Positions 8,102-19,185 are shown, numbered from the stretch's first letter. The stretch: 64,000 bases of DNA from Devosia sp. FJ2-5-3 (GCF_029201545.1 NZ_CP104007.1:1150501-1214500), one strand, 5' to 3'. Notes: generated from the letters alone by a model not told the origin. A program made the numbers and translations.

Positions 8102-8935
8102 TCAGCTTTCCACTTCGGCGTCAGGGCGGGCGCCCCATTCGGCCCAGGAGCCGTCATAAAGGGCGACGGATTTCGCGCCGGCCAGTTCGAGCGCCATGGC
8201 CAGGGTCGAAGCGGTCACGCCCGAGCCGCAGGAGGTGACGATGGGTTTGGACAGATCGACACTGCGCTCGGCAAAGAGCGCCTGAAGCTGATCGACCGGA
8301 CGCATTTTTCCGCCTTCCGACAACAGGCTGACGGGAATGTTCCGGCTATTGGGGATGTGCCCGGCGCGGAGGCCGGCACGGGGCTCGGGCACTTCGGCAT
8401 GGAAGCGCTGCGCGGGTCGGGCGTCGAGAATCTGGGCGGCGCCATCCCGGCTGCGCGCCTGCACCGTTTCGAAGTCGGTGACCATGTCGGGATTGAAGCG
8501 CGCCTCGAAACTGGCCTTGGTGCGGGCGACGAGGCCGGTTTCCAGCGGGCGGCGTTCGCTGCGCCATTTGGGGCCGCCACCTTCGAGGATATAGACGTTT
8601 TCGGCGCCAAAGCTGCGGAAGGTCCACCAGGCCCGGGGGGCGCTGAACAGACCGAGTTCGTCATAGATGACGATAGTGTCGGTATCGCTGATGCCAAGGG
8701 CGCCGACCATGCGCGAGAAATCGTCGGGGGACGGCAGCATGTGGGGCATGTCGCTCGACGTATCGGCAATACCGTCGATGTCGAAGAAGACGGCGCCGGG
8801 GATATGGCCATCGAGATATTCGGCCTGGGCATTTCGGGCCGCATTGGGAAGGTGCCAGCTGGCATCCACGACCACCACGCTGGGATCGGCAAGGTTTTGG
8901 GCCAGCCAGTCTGTGGTGACGAATGGGCTTTGCAT
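8102..8935 (-). CDS. sseA: 3-mercaptopyruvate sulfurtransferase (two-domain rhodanese)
   Basis: A 277-residue cytoplasmic sulfurtransferase that moves sulfur from 3-mercaptopyruvate (or thiosulfate) to an acceptor such as cyanide or a thiol. Two rhodanese domains are present; the N-terminal one is inactive and carries the CH2A-like HIPGAVFFDID motif, and the C-terminal one has the active-site loop CGSGVT with catalytic Cys236. The CGSG(V/I)T loop favours mercaptopyruvate over thiosulfate in this family. It is monocistronic, separated by about 130 bp from the ABC operon on its right and by a palindromic repeat on its left. Confidence 0.92.
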   Translation of the reverse strand: MQSPFVTTDWLAQNLADPSVVVVDASWHLPNAARNAQAEYLDGHIPGAVFFDIDGIADTSSDMPHMLPSPDDFSRMVGALGISDTDTIVIYDELGLFSAPRAWWTFRSFGAENVYILEGGGPKWRSERRPLETGLVARTKASFEARFNPDMVTDFETVQARSRDGAAQILDARPAQRFHAEVPEPRAGLRAGHIPNSRNIPVSLLSEGGKMRPVDQLQALFAERSVDLSKPIVTSCGSGVTASTLAMALELAGAKSVALYDGSWAEWGARPDAEVES

Positions 8936-9067
8936 GAGCGACTCCGGTTCTTGTTCGGCGCAGGATGGTCTGGCGTTCTGGCGGGGTCAAACGGCAAATT
9001 TGAGTCCGGAGGATGGCCGACCCCTAACCCAGTCTCCCGTGCCAAAGCAGGAGGGACGCGCAGGCTC

Positions 9068-10069
9068 CTAGTCGGCCAGGGCGAGGAGATCCTTGCTGGC
9101 GAAATGGAGGGTTGCGGTATCGCCGCGCTGGGGCGGGGCGCTGGCCTGGTCGTTGAACGTATCGACGCTGAGCGCTGTGCCGCCGACATCGATGCGCAGG
9201 CGAACGACGGAGCCGAGGAAGTGCACGTCCTCGATGGTTCCGGAGAGTGTCGTATCCGTCCCCGGGCGGGGCGAGAGCGAGAGCATTTCGGGGCGGATGG
9301 CGCGGAGCTGGTCGCGTGGAGCCGCAGGATCCACCAGAGTGGCGGGGACCGTATTGAGCTGGCCGACAAAGGTGGCGACGAAGCGGGTTTTCGGGCGGTT
9401 GTAGACTTCGTGCGGCGTGCCCAATTGCTCGATATTGCCCGCATTCATGACCACGACGCGGTCGGAGATGGAAAGGGCCTCTTCCTGGTCGTGGGTGACG
9501 AAGACAGTGGTGATGCCCAGATCGCGCTGAATGGCGCGGATTTCCTCGCGCAGGGAGACGCGGATCTTGGCATCGAGCGCGGAGAGGGGTTCGTCGAGGA
9601 GCAGCAGCCGCGGACGCGGCGCGATGGCGCGGGCGAGGGCGACGCGCTGCTGCTGGCCGCCGGACATTTCATAAGGGAAGCGCTTCTCGTAGCCGGAGAG
9701 GCCGATGAGTTTGAGCATTTCGTCGACGCGGGCACGGCGCTCGTCGGCCGGCATGCCCGCGACCTTGAGGCCGAAGCCGATATTGTCCCCGACATTGAGA
9801 TTGGGAAACAGCGCATAAGCCTGGAACACCATGCCGAGCTTGCGCTGATTGGGTTTTAAATGGGTGATGTCCTGGCCTTCGACCCAAATAGTGCCCGAGG
9901 TGGGAGCCTCAAAGCCCGCGATCATCCGGAGGATTGTGGTCTTGCCGCAGCCGGACGGGCCGAGGAGGGAGATGAATTCCCCCTTGTCGAAGGCGAAGCC
10001 GACATTCTTGACCACAGTGGTGGCCCCGAAGCTTTTGACGAGATTCTGGACTTCGAGAAAAGCGGGCAT
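9068..10069 (-). CDS. ABC transporter ATP-binding protein, iron/polyamine (PotA/FbpC) type
   Basis: A 333-residue ATPase of an importer, with Walker A GPSGCGKT (37-44), signature MSGGQQQRVALARA, Walker B LLLLDEPLSALD, and a C-terminal TOBE domain as usual for PotA/FbpC proteins. I chose ATG 10069, which follows the stop of the upstream permease gene; a TTG at 10075 overlapping that stop is the alternative. It is the last gene of the leftward operon with the two permeases and the binding protein at 11972. The substrate is not certain: iron, putrescine/spermidine and phosphonate importers share this architecture. Confidence 0.92.
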   Translation of the reverse strand: MPAFLEVQNLVKSFGATTVVKNVGFAFDKGEFISLLGPSGCGKTTILRMIAGFEAPTSGTIWVEGQDITHLKPNQRKLGMVFQAYALFPNLNVGDNIGFGLKVAGMPADERRARVDEMLKLIGLSGYEKRFPYEMSGGQQQRVALARAIAPRPRLLLLDEPLSALDAKIRVSLREEIRAIQRDLGITTVFVTHDQEEALSISDRVVVMNAGNIEQLGTPHEVYNRPKTRFVATFVGQLNTVPATLVDPAAPRDQLRAIRPEMLSLSPRPGTDTTLSGTIEDVHFLGSVVRLRIDVGGTALSVDTFNDQASAPPQRGDTATLHFASKDLLALAD

Positions 10070-10071
10070 GG

Positions 10072-10863
10072 TCAATCGTTCCGGACGGAGGTGCGGGGGG
10101 CAAAGCGGCCGAGCACACTGATCATGCCCATGGCGCCCCAGGTGATGATGAAGGCGATAATGGCGAGCGCCGCAGGCTCATAGGCGCGGTTGGTGCCGAT
10201 ATTGACGAGATAGGGACCGAAGGCCGGGCGGTTGAGAAGGCTGGCAATGGTGAACTCGCCGATGACGATGGCGAAGGTCAAAAAAGCGCCGGAGAGAATG
10301 GCGACGAGAATATTGGGCAAGATGATGCGCCAGATAATGGTGAGTTGGCTGGCACCCATGATCTGGGCCGCCTCGGTCAAGGTCTTCACATCGATGGTGC
10401 GCATGCCGGTGTCGACGGCACGATACATATAGGGCAGGGCGAGCGTCACATACGCCCCGGTGAGCAGGATATCGGTGCCGAGAGCGCTGCCGGTGAAGGG
10501 GATGATCGAGCTCGAATTGTAGAGCCGGATATAGCCATAGACGAGGATCAGCGCGGGAATAACCAGAGGCAGGAGAGTGATGAACTCGACCAGGGGCCGC
10601 AGCCAGGGCATGCGCAGACGGACGTAATAAACCGCCGGGACGACCACCAGAACGCCGACCACGATGGTGAACAGACCGATGACAATGGAATAGCCGAAGC
10701 TGGCGTGGAAGCGGGGATCGGAAAACACCGATGCATAGGCGTCGAAGCTGTATTCGCCCCGGCGCATGCGCAGCGAGAATTCGAAGGTCGCGATCAGCGG
10801 CAGGATGAAATAGGCGGCACCGATGCCGAAAACCAGCCAGGCCCAGAAGCGGTCGGACTTCAT
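10072..10863 (-). CDS. ABC transporter permease, PotC/FbpB type
   Basis: A 263-residue inner-membrane permease with six predicted helices and the EAA loop TEAAQIMGASQLTIIWRIIL that contacts the ATPase. The start at 10863 overlaps the stop of the preceding permease by 4 bp (ATGA), which fixes it; the frame stays open beyond, but that part is antisense-like sequence. It forms the heterodimeric channel with the product of the gene at 10860-11738. Confidence 0.92.
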   Translation of the reverse strand: MKSDRFWAWLVFGIGAAYFILPLIATFEFSLRMRRGEYSFDAYASVFSDPRFHASFGYSIVIGLFTIVVGVLVVVPAVYYVRLRMPWLRPLVEFITLLPLVIPALILVYGYIRLYNSSSIIPFTGSALGTDILLTGAYVTLALPYMYRAVDTGMRTIDVKTLTEAAQIMGASQLTIIWRIILPNILVAILSGAFLTFAIVIGEFTIASLLNRPAFGPYLVNIGTNRAYEPAALAIIAFIITWGAMGMISVLGRFAPRTSVRND

Positions 10864-11738
10864 TTCATCCACCTCTCGGCGCGGGCCGCAATGACGAGAT
10901 AAATGACATTGGCGAGCGAGGTAATGACGATCATGCCGATGGCCAGCGCGGCGCCGAGGCCCGGGTTTTGCAGCGCGTCGCCGCGGATCTGGTTGTAGAG
11001 CAGCACGGTGACGATGTTGAGGTTCGACCCGGTCAGCGCCCAGGCGGTGGCGATGGCCCCGAAGGCATTGGCAAAGAGCAGGGACAGTGTGCCGAGGAAG
11101 CTGGGCCAGAGGATCGGGAAGCCGATATAGCGCCAGAACTGCCAGCGGCTGGCGCCAAGGATCTGCGCGGCCTCGTTCCACTCTTTTTTGAGGCCATCGA
11201 CCGCCGGGGCGATGATGAGCACCATCAGTGGGATCTGGAAATAGAGATAGGTGAGGGTGAGGCCCCAGAAGCTGAGCAGATTGAAGCCGGCGCGGTAGAG
11301 GTCGAAGCCGAAGACGGTCTTGAGGATGATGGTAACGAGCCCGAGCCGCCCAAGTGTGGCGATGAAGGCGAAGGCCAGCGGCACGCCGGCGAAATTTGAG
11401 GCCACACCGGAGAAGGTCATGACGGCAGAGCGGATGCCCGAGGGCAGGCGACCCCGAATGATGGCGAGGGTTATGGCCAGGCCGACCACGGCGCCGATGA
11501 TGGCCGAGGCGCCGGAAATGCGGATCGAAATCCAGTAGGCGGCGATGATCTGGTCGGAGAAGAGACCGGCGAAATTGTCGAGGGTGAAATTGCCGGCCCG
11601 GTCGGTGAAGGCGGTGACCGCCAGCGACAGGGTGGGCAGGAAGAGGAACATCACCGCAAAGATGATGAAGGGCGCGACGGCCAGCGCGTCCCAGGGAATG
11701 CGGCGGCGGGGTTTTGGCGGTGCGGCAATGTCAGTCAT
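10860..11738 (-). CDS. ABC transporter permease, PotB/FbpB type
   Basis: A 292-residue inner-membrane permease with a basic cytoplasmic N-terminus (PPKPRRRIPWD), six predicted helices and an EAA loop (NEAAQILGASRWQFWRYI). It overlaps the next permease gene by 4 bp. It is separated from the upstream binding-protein gene by 233 bp that hold a perfect palindrome and a large inverted repeat, so the permease and ATPase genes are probably expressed at a lower level than the binding protein from a shared transcript. Confidence 0.92.
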   Translation of the reverse strand: MTDIAAPPKPRRRIPWDALAVAPFIIFAVMFLFLPTLSLAVTAFTDRAGNFTLDNFAGLFSDQIIAAYWISIRISGASAIIGAVVGLAITLAIIRGRLPSGIRSAVMTFSGVASNFAGVPLAFAFIATLGRLGLVTIILKTVFGFDLYRAGFNLLSFWGLTLTYLYFQIPLMVLIIAPAVDGLKKEWNEAAQILGASRWQFWRYIGFPILWPSFLGTLSLLFANAFGAIATAWALTGSNLNIVTVLLYNQIRGDALQNPGLGAALAIGMIVITSLANVIYLVIAARAERWMK

Positions 11739-11762
11739 AATTATGTTGGCCAGCGTCCAAGC

Positions 11763-11881
11763 CCCTCACCCTAACCCTCTCCCCGGAGGGGCGAGGGGAC
11801 CGCTCCTGGGTTGTGGCGATATGGTGCCACAATCACTGATGTGCTCCCTCGCCCCTCCGGGGAGAGGGGTGGGGTGAGGGA
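11763..11881. repeat. Inverted pair of GC-rich extragenic repeats within the ABC operon
   Basis: The left arm (11763-11799) and right arm (11844-11881) are near-perfect reverse complements, each itself containing a small CTCCCCGGAGGGG palindrome. A further 7-bp hairpin (11811-11817 with 11826-11832) lies in the middle. The left arm recurs in direct orientation at 37921 and 39574. The arrangement resembles BIME/REP elements of enterobacteria. Confidence 0.8.
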
Positions 11882-11925
11882 GCTGATGCGCGCCATTCGG
11901 GCATAGCCCTCATGGCTTCTCGCCT

Positions 11926-11950
11926 CAGATCGCTCCACTGGAGCGATCTG
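11926..11950. other. Perfect 25-bp palindrome after the binding-protein gene
   Basis: Arms 11926-11937 and 11939-11950 are exact reverse complements around one base. It begins 22 bp after the binding-protein stop on the minus strand and has no T run, so it is more likely an mRNA 3'-end protecting hairpin than a complete terminator. Confidence 0.65.
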
Positions 11951-11971
11951 CCCTTTCGGGACGGGTCGAAG

Positions 11972-13081
11972 TTACTGCACGCTGGCGCCGACGGTGGTGT
12001 CCCAGCCGGTGGTGATGGTGGCCTTGTTGGCGTTCTGCTCTTCGATGGAGGGGAAGACAGCCTTGGCGTAATTTTCGGCCGCCGGGAGCTTGGCCATCAG
12101 ATCGTCAGGCAGCTTGCCCTGGTCCGCGAGCGCGTTGAAGCGGATCGGGTGGCAATAGCCTGCAAGCCAGTGCAGCTGGCCTTCGTCGGAATAGAGATAT
12201 TCCATCCAGAGCTTGGCAGCGTTGGGGTGGGGCGCAAAGGCGGAGATGGCCTGGACATAGACGCCGGCCACAACGCCATCGGAGGGCACGACGACGTCGA
12301 TCGGCGGGTTGCCGTTGAGATTGTCGCGCGCCGCGAGGAGATTGTAGTCCCAGTTGACGGCGATGGGCGTCGTGCCCTGGGCAATGGCGGCGGCCTCGGC
12401 ATCGACGGGAACGAAATTGCCCTTGTCGTTCAGAGCCTTGAAATATTCGAGACCGGCCTGGGCGGCGGCATCCTGTGCGGCGCCGGTGGAGAGGCCTGCC
12501 GCAAACACCGACATGATGGCGTTGTTGGCGGTGCGGGGATCGCCGGCGAGGGCGACCGAATTGGCGTAGTCGTCCTTCATCAGATCGGCCCAGGAGGCGG
12601 GATTGTCGCCGTCGATGATGTCCTTGTTGATGCCGAAGGCGAGCACGCCGTAATAGTCGCCATACCAGAAGCCGTCAGCGTCCTTGGCGTCGTCGGGGAT
12701 TTCTTCCCAGGTGGAGACCTTATAGGCCTGGAGCAGGCCTTCATCCTTGGCCTGGGGGCCGAAGGCGAGGCCGATATCGAGCACGTCTGGCGCCTGCGGG
12801 CCGGTATTGCCTTTATTGGCGCGGACAGCCTCGAGCTCGTCGGCCGAGCCGGCGTCCGGATTGAGCTCGTTGACCGTGATGCCGGGATATTTGGCCTTAA
12901 AACCCTCGATCATGCCGCCATAATTGCACCAGGAATGGGGAAGGGCGATGGTCGTCAGCTGGCCCTCGGCCTTGGCCGCTTCATAGAGCGCTTCAAGGTC
13001 GGCCTGGGCGAAGGCAGGAGCGGAGAGACTGAGTACCGTCAGTACTGAAACGGAGGCGGTGAGCGCAGACTTGAACGTCAT
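11972..13081 (-). CDS. Periplasmic solute-binding protein, iron/polyamine type
   Basis: A 369-residue family 1 extracellular solute-binding protein with a Sec signal peptide of about 25 residues (MTFKSALTASVSVLTVLSLS, cleavage after AFAQ or nearby). It delivers the ligand to the permeases encoded at 10072-11738. Start 13081 is fixed by the signal peptide and an AGGGAG ribosome-binding site 6 bases away. The mature part (KAEGQLTTIALPHSWCNYGG) lacks the clear tyrosine pair of ferric-binding proteins, so a polyamine-like or organic ligand is as likely as iron. It is the first gene of the operon. Confidence 0.9.
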   Translation of the reverse strand: MTFKSALTASVSVLTVLSLSAPAFAQADLEALYEAAKAEGQLTTIALPHSWCNYGGMIEGFKAKYPGITVNELNPDAGSADELEAVRANKGNTGPQAPDVLDIGLAFGPQAKDEGLLQAYKVSTWEEIPDDAKDADGFWYGDYYGVLAFGINKDIIDGDNPASWADLMKDDYANSVALAGDPRTANNAIMSVFAAGLSTGAAQDAAAQAGLEYFKALNDKGNFVPVDAEAAAIAQGTTPIAVNWDYNLLAARDNLNGNPPIDVVVPSDGVVAGVYVQAISAFAPHPNAAKLWMEYLYSDEGQLHWLAGYCHPIRFNALADQGKLPDDLMAKLPAAENYAKAVFPSIEEQNANKATITTGWDTTVGASVQ

Positions 13082-13307
13082 TTGAAACTCCCTGAAAAGC
13101 TGTCGCGGAGGCTTGGCCCAGCGAACGGGCGAGGGAGTAGATGGCGCCGATGACAGAGCGATGACGGGTCGTTCCTGGGGATATCCGGCCTTTCCAAGAG
13201 GCCGGGCCACCGCCCGCAATCCGTCGCTCGCCTCATCAGGCTCCTGTCTTTGGCTCCTCCCAGCCGTAGGGGGACATTGCCCAATTGTGACAGTTTCGTC
13301 CAGATGG

Positions 13308-14327
13308 TCAAAATAATGGCGCCGGGCCCGAGCTTTCGCGCAGGACCAGTTCGACCGGCCAGAGCTCATGCACCGCGTCGGAGGGCTTGCCGCCCAGCAC
13401 CTGGAGGACGAGATCGCCGATCCGCATGCCGGCCTGCCGGATCGAGGATCGGGTGGTGGACATGCTCGGATACATGTTGTCGGCGTTGAGATAGGGGAAG
13501 ACGTCGTCATGGGCGATCATGGAAACGTCTGTGCCCAGTTCCATGCCCGCCTGGCGGATGGCGCGGAAGACGCCAAGCGCGGTCATCATCGAGCCGGCGA
13601 GGAAAGCGGTGGGGCGGGGGCGCAATTCCAGCATGGCCTGCGCCGTGCGGAAGGCCACTTCGTCGGTGAACGGGGAATTGCTCATCAAGGCGGGATCAAA
13701 GGATACGCCCCGGGCAGAGAGGGCGGCGAGGTAGCCGAGCTCCCTGTGCTCGGCAAAAGTGCGCCCCTTGAGGCCGTTGAGCAGGGCAATACGGCGGTGG
13801 CCGAGATCGAGCAGATGGCCGGTGGCCCGCTCCAGCGCGCTGGTATTGTCGATGTCGAGCCAAGCCACGGGCGTGCTGATATTGGTGCGGCCATGGAGCA
13901 CGAAGGGAATGCCGAGCTCGATCAGCAATTCGGCCCGCTCGTCGGTGAGCGTGGGCGAATGCAGGATCATCGCATCGACCTTCTGGCTGGCGGCGAGGCG
14001 CCGATAGGCGGTGAGTTCTTCCTCCTGGCTGGCAACGGTTGTGACCAGGATGTCGATGTCCTGGCTGGCCATGCGCGCGCCAAGCCCGGAGAGGAATTCG
14101 GACATGTGTGGGCCAAGCTCGTCCGCCCCGCGCAGGACAAGCCCAATGGCGCCGGCGCGACCGGTGGCCAGCCGCAAAGCGCTGGCATTGGGCCGATATC
14201 CCAATTGATCGGCGGCCTCCGCCACGCGGAGCCGCGTGGCTTCCTTGACCTCGGGATAGCCGTTCAGCGCGCGGCTGACGGTGGTCTGCGACAGGCCAAG
14301 ATGTTCGGCAAGGTCCTTTAGTCTCAT
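13308..14327 (-). CDS. thuR: LacI-family repressor of the thu operon
   Basis: A 339-residue LacI/GalR regulator. Residues 1-50 form the helix-turn-helix and hinge (MRLKDLAEHLGLSQTTVSRA, then LGYRPNASA), and the rest is a periplasmic-binding-like sugar-sensing domain. Start 14327 is chosen because the family begins exactly here. It is divergent from thuE, as thuR is in rhizobia, and the 473-bp gap holds two CAAAGCG-type operator candidates. By analogy it should repress thuEFGKAB until trehalose or a derivative binds; the name rests on context. Confidence 0.85.
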   Translation of the reverse strand: MRLKDLAEHLGLSQTTVSRALNGYPEVKEATRLRVAEAADQLGYRPNASALRLATGRAGAIGLVLRGADELGPHMSEFLSGLGARMASQDIDILVTTVASQEEELTAYRRLAASQKVDAMILHSPTLTDERAELLIELGIPFVLHGRTNISTPVAWLDIDNTSALERATGHLLDLGHRRIALLNGLKGRTFAEHRELGYLAALSARGVSFDPALMSNSPFTDEVAFRTAQAMLELRPRPTAFLAGSMMTALGVFRAIRQAGMELGTDVSMIAHDDVFPYLNADNMYPSMSTTRSSIRQAGMRIGDLVLQVLGGKPSDAVHELWPVELVLRESSGPAPLF

Positions 14328-14455
14328 AGTGGCGTATGGCCCTAATGGTTTGCCAGGGGCGGTCGGTTCGTTGACCGAAAAGCCGTCCGTCACACGCCAA
14401 TAGGGCAGGCAGGACCCATTGAACAAGGGTGGTCTGCCATCTCCTCCGAAAACTA

Positions 14456-14471
14456 TTCAAAGCGATTTCAA
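14456..14471. promoter_or_regulatory. Imperfect LacI-type operator candidate near thuR
   Basis: TTCAAAGCGATTTCAA matches its own reverse complement at 12 of 16 positions and shares the CAAAGCG half-site with the perfect site at 14674. Its centre is 216 bp from that of the other site. Confidence 0.45.
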
Positions 14472-14638
14472 TTTTTGATGCAAGTGGGTGCGCGCTGCGC
14501 GCTATCCTGAGGTGCGTACATCAGACTGCGAATGGTCCAAGTTTACCAATTCCCCGGCTGCTTACCTTTAAGTAGTTGAGAAATAATGATAAAAATGAAT
14601 TCTGCTGGCCGAGTTCTTAAAATCACGATTGGCGGAGC

Positions 14639-14667
14639 TTGACAGTATTGCGCCGCTCTGGTTCTTT
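14639..14667 (+). promoter_or_regulatory. Candidate thuE promoter
   Basis: TTGACA at 14639-14644 and, 17 bases on, a poor -10 element (TTCTTT, 14662-14667). The perfect operator palindrome follows immediately, over the expected transcription start, which suits repression. Confidence 0.4.
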
Positions 14668-14673
14668 TTCATC

Positions 14674-14685
14674 CAAAGCGCTTTG
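14674..14685. promoter_or_regulatory. Perfect LacI-type operator candidate before thuE
   Basis: CAAAGCGCTTTG is an exact palindrome with the central CG typical of LacI/GalR operators. It lies between the -35 hexamer and the thuE coding start. Confidence 0.6.
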
Positions 14686-14800
14686 AAAAAGCCTGACGCA
14701 ATAAGTCGGCAAAGCGTCTTTCGGGAGGAAAATGGCGGGCGCGCCAGCGCTTGCGCCTGATCCTCCCCACATGCGCAATGGTTTATCGGGAGGAAATCCA

Positions 14801-16069
14801 ATGACATTGAAGAAACTGCTCATCGGCATGATGGCGAGCGTGACGCTGGTGGCAGGCGCCGCCCAGGCCGCCGAGCTGTCCATTGTGTCCGGCGATACCG
14901 GCAATGGCCTCGAATTCCTGCGGACCCAGCTCGACAAATTCGAGGCGAATACGGGCCATAAGGTCACCATCGTGCCCATGCCGTCCTCGACGACGGACCA
15001 GTTCGGCCAGTACAAGCTGTGGCTTGCGGCCGGCAATACCGACATCGACGTCTACCAGACAGACGTGATCTGGGCACCGCAACTGGCCGATCAGTTCCTC
15101 GACCTCACCGAAGCCGCCAAGGATGTGGTGGGTGACCACTTCCCCTCCATCATCGAGTCGCAGACGGTCAACGGCAAGCTCGTCGCCATGCCGGCCTTCA
15201 CCGACGCTCCGGCGCTCTACTACCGCAAGGATCTGCTCGAAAAGCACGGCAAGACCGTTCCGACCACCTGGGCCGAACTGACCACGACCGCCCAGGAAAT
15301 CATGGATGCGGAGCGCGCCGAGGGCAATTCGGAAATGTGGGGCTTCGTGTTCCAGGGCAATGCCTATGAAGGCCTGACCTGCGATGCCCTCGAGTGGGTC
15401 AAGTCCTATGGCGGCGGCCAGATCGTCGAGGCCGACGGCACGATCTCGATCAACAACGAACAGGCTGCCAAGGCCATCGACATGGCGGCAAGCTGGATCG
15501 GCACCATCTCTCCGGAAGGCAATCTGGCCTATATGGAAGAAGAAAGCCGCGGCGTCTGGCAGCTCGGCAATGCCGTGTTCCATCGCAACTGGCCCTATGC
15601 CTATTCGCTCGGCAATGGCGGCGACTCGCCGATTGCCGGCAAGTTCGACGTGGCGCCGCTGCCGGCAGGCGACGGCCCCGATGCCCGATCGGCTGCAACG
15701 CTGGGTGGCTGGAACGTCGCCGTTTCCAAGTATTCGCCCGATCCGGATGCCGCCATCGAACTGGCGCTCTATCTGAGCTCGTCCGAAGTGCAGAAGGAAC
15801 GCGCCCTGATGCAGTCCAACCTGCCGACGATCGAAGCGCTCTATGACGACGCCGATATCGCCGCCGGCCAGCCGATCATCCCGGCCTGGAAGGAAATCTT
15901 CCAGAACGCGGTGCCGCGTCCGTCCGCGCCGACCCAGGGCAATTACAACGAGGTCTCTTCGCTGTTCTGGAGCGCCGTCCACTCCACGCTTTCGGGCAAT
16001 GGTACGGCCGCCGAGAACCTCGAAGTTCTCGAAGCCGATCTCGAAGAGCTCAAGGGCGACGGCTGGTAA
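14801..16069 (+). CDS. thuE: Trehalose/disaccharide-binding protein of the Thu ABC importer
   Basis: A 422-residue periplasmic family 1 sugar-binding protein with a Sec signal peptide of about 23 residues (MTLKKLLIGMMASVTLVAGA, cleavage after AQA). It captures trehalose and related disaccharides for ThuFGK. I start it at 14801, with GGGAGGAAA just upstream, because the signal peptide begins there. An in-frame ATG at 14732 with an equally good ribosome-binding site would add 23 residues. The order thuE-F-G-K-A-B after a divergent lacI-type gene is that of the rhizobial thu operon, which fixes the assignment; the sugar range is inferred from those systems. Confidence 0.88.
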   Translation: MTLKKLLIGMMASVTLVAGAAQAAELSIVSGDTGNGLEFLRTQLDKFEANTGHKVTIVPMPSSTTDQFGQYKLWLAAGNTDIDVYQTDVIWAPQLADQFLDLTEAAKDVVGDHFPSIIESQTVNGKLVAMPAFTDAPALYYRKDLLEKHGKTVPTTWAELTTTAQEIMDAERAEGNSEMWGFVFQGNAYEGLTCDALEWVKSYGGGQIVEADGTISINNEQAAKAIDMAASWIGTISPEGNLAYMEEESRGVWQLGNAVFHRNWPYAYSLGNGGDSPIAGKFDVAPLPAGDGPDARSAATLGGWNVAVSKYSPDPDAAIELALYLSSSEVQKERALMQSNLPTIEALYDDADIAAGQPIIPAWKEIFQNAVPRPSAPTQGNYNEVSSLFWSAVHSTLSGNGTAAENLEVLEADLEELKGDGW

Positions 16070-16093
16070 GACCTCCCCGGCAGTCGAACATGA

Positions 16094-16122
16094 GGCGGAC
16101 GGTGACCAGTTCACCGTCCGCC
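16094..16122 (+). other. Strong stem-loop between thuE and thuF
   Basis: A perfect 12-bp stem (16094-16105 with 16111-16122) with a five-base loop, followed by CTTTCT. It starts 24 bp after the thuE stop. It probably protects the thuE message or partly terminates transcription, giving more binding protein than permease. Confidence 0.7.
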
Positions 16123-16163
16123 CTTTCTGATGGTGGTGCATCGCATCGAGGGAGGAGACCAAG

Positions 16164-17143
16164 ATGGCGACGGAAACGATGGTAACGGCCGGGGTCCGGC
16201 CAGCACCCAAGATAAAGTCGGAACTAACGCAGCAGCGTGTGCGGGCCGCTCGCTGGTTCCTCCTGCCGATGCTGATCGCACTGGCTATCGTGGCCGGGTG
16301 GCCGCTGCTTCGATCGATCTATTTCTCCTTCACCGACGCGTCCCTCAGCAATCTCGAGGGTGCCCAGTTCATCGGCTTCGGCAATTATTTGCGCTGGCAG
16401 GTGCTCGACAGCGGAGCCGTGCGCTGGCGGGGCCTTTTGGCCGATCCGGCCTGGTGGAATGCCGTGTGGAACACGGTTCGGTTTGCGTTCACTTCGGTGG
16501 CCTTCGAAGCCGTGCTCGGCATGATCGTGGCACTGGTGCTGAATGCCGAGTTCCGTGGCCGCGGCCTTGTCCGCGCTGCCATCCTGATCCCGTGGGCTAT
16601 CCCCACCATCGTTTCGGCCCGCATGTGGAGCTGGATGCTCAACGACCAGTTCGGCATTCTCAATGATCTGGGCATGCGGCTTGGTCTTCTCAGCCAGAAG
16701 GTTGCCTGGACCGCGACGTCAGAAACGGCGATGACTGCGGTGCTGATTGTCGACATCTGGAAAACGACGCCCTTCATGGCGCTCCTGACGCTGGCGGGCC
16801 TCCAGATGATCCCCAAGGACATCTATGAGGCCGCTGAAATCGACGGCGTGCATCCGGTCAAGCAGTTCTTCAAGATCACCCTGCCGCTGGTGCGGCCGGC
16901 GCTGATGGTGGCGATCATCTTCCGCCTGCTCGACGCGCTGCGCATTTTCGACCTGATCTATGTGCTGACGCCGAACAGTGCCGCGACCAAGACGATGAGC
17001 GTGCTGGCGCGCGAAAATCTCTTCGACTTCGACAAGTTCGCCTATGGCTCGGCGATGTCGACGCTCCTGTTCCTGATCATCGCCTTCCTCACCATAATCT
17101 ATATCTGGCTCGGGCAGGTCCGATTTGACGGGGGAGACCGCTG

Positions 17144-17144
<1 letters not shown>
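16164..17144 (+). CDS. thuF: Thu ABC importer permease 1 (MalF-like)
   Basis: A 326-residue inner-membrane permease of the CUT1 sugar-importer class, with six predicted helices after a cytoplasmic N-terminus of about 30 residues. The EAA loop (EAAEIDGVHPVKQFFKITLP, 222-241) contacts ThuK. A GGGAGGAG ribosome-binding site precedes the ATG. The stop shares one base with the thuG start. It pairs with ThuG to form the translocation channel. Confidence 0.9.
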
Positions 17145-17989
<845 letters not shown>

Positions 17990-18000
17990 GGAGAGAAAAG

Positions 18001-19008
<1,008 letters not shown>

Positions 19009-19141
19009 GGAGATCACAATCGGCGGGGCGGCCACATCGTCGTCTTTTCGCCACGCCACAACTTGTCGGGCCGTGGTGCGTTCACCTCCAATGATCTTGA
19101 GGCGAACGCAGTTTGCGCCGACGGCACAGAGAATACACGCA

Positions 19142-19163
19142 GGCCGGTGTCTCCCCACCGGCC
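19142..19163 (+). other. Stem-loop between thuK and thuA
   Basis: GGCCGGTG (19142-19149) pairs with CACCGGCC (19156-19163) around a six-base loop. There is no T run. It probably acts at the RNA level, for processing or attenuation inside the operon. Confidence 0.4.
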
Positions 19164-19185
19164 AAGTCAAATCAGGAGACTATCG

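Larger units (their letters stand above)
14328..14800. promoter_or_regulatory. Divergent thuR-thuE control region (473 bp without a gene)
   Basis: It holds operator candidates at 14456-14471 and 14674-14685, a TTGACA -35 hexamer at 14639-14644 and two near-identical TCGGGAGGAAA ribosome-binding stretches, one before an in-frame ATG at 14732 and one before the thuE start at 14801. The part from about 14500 to 14640 is more AT-rich than its surroundings, as expected for a promoter. Confidence 0.6.
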
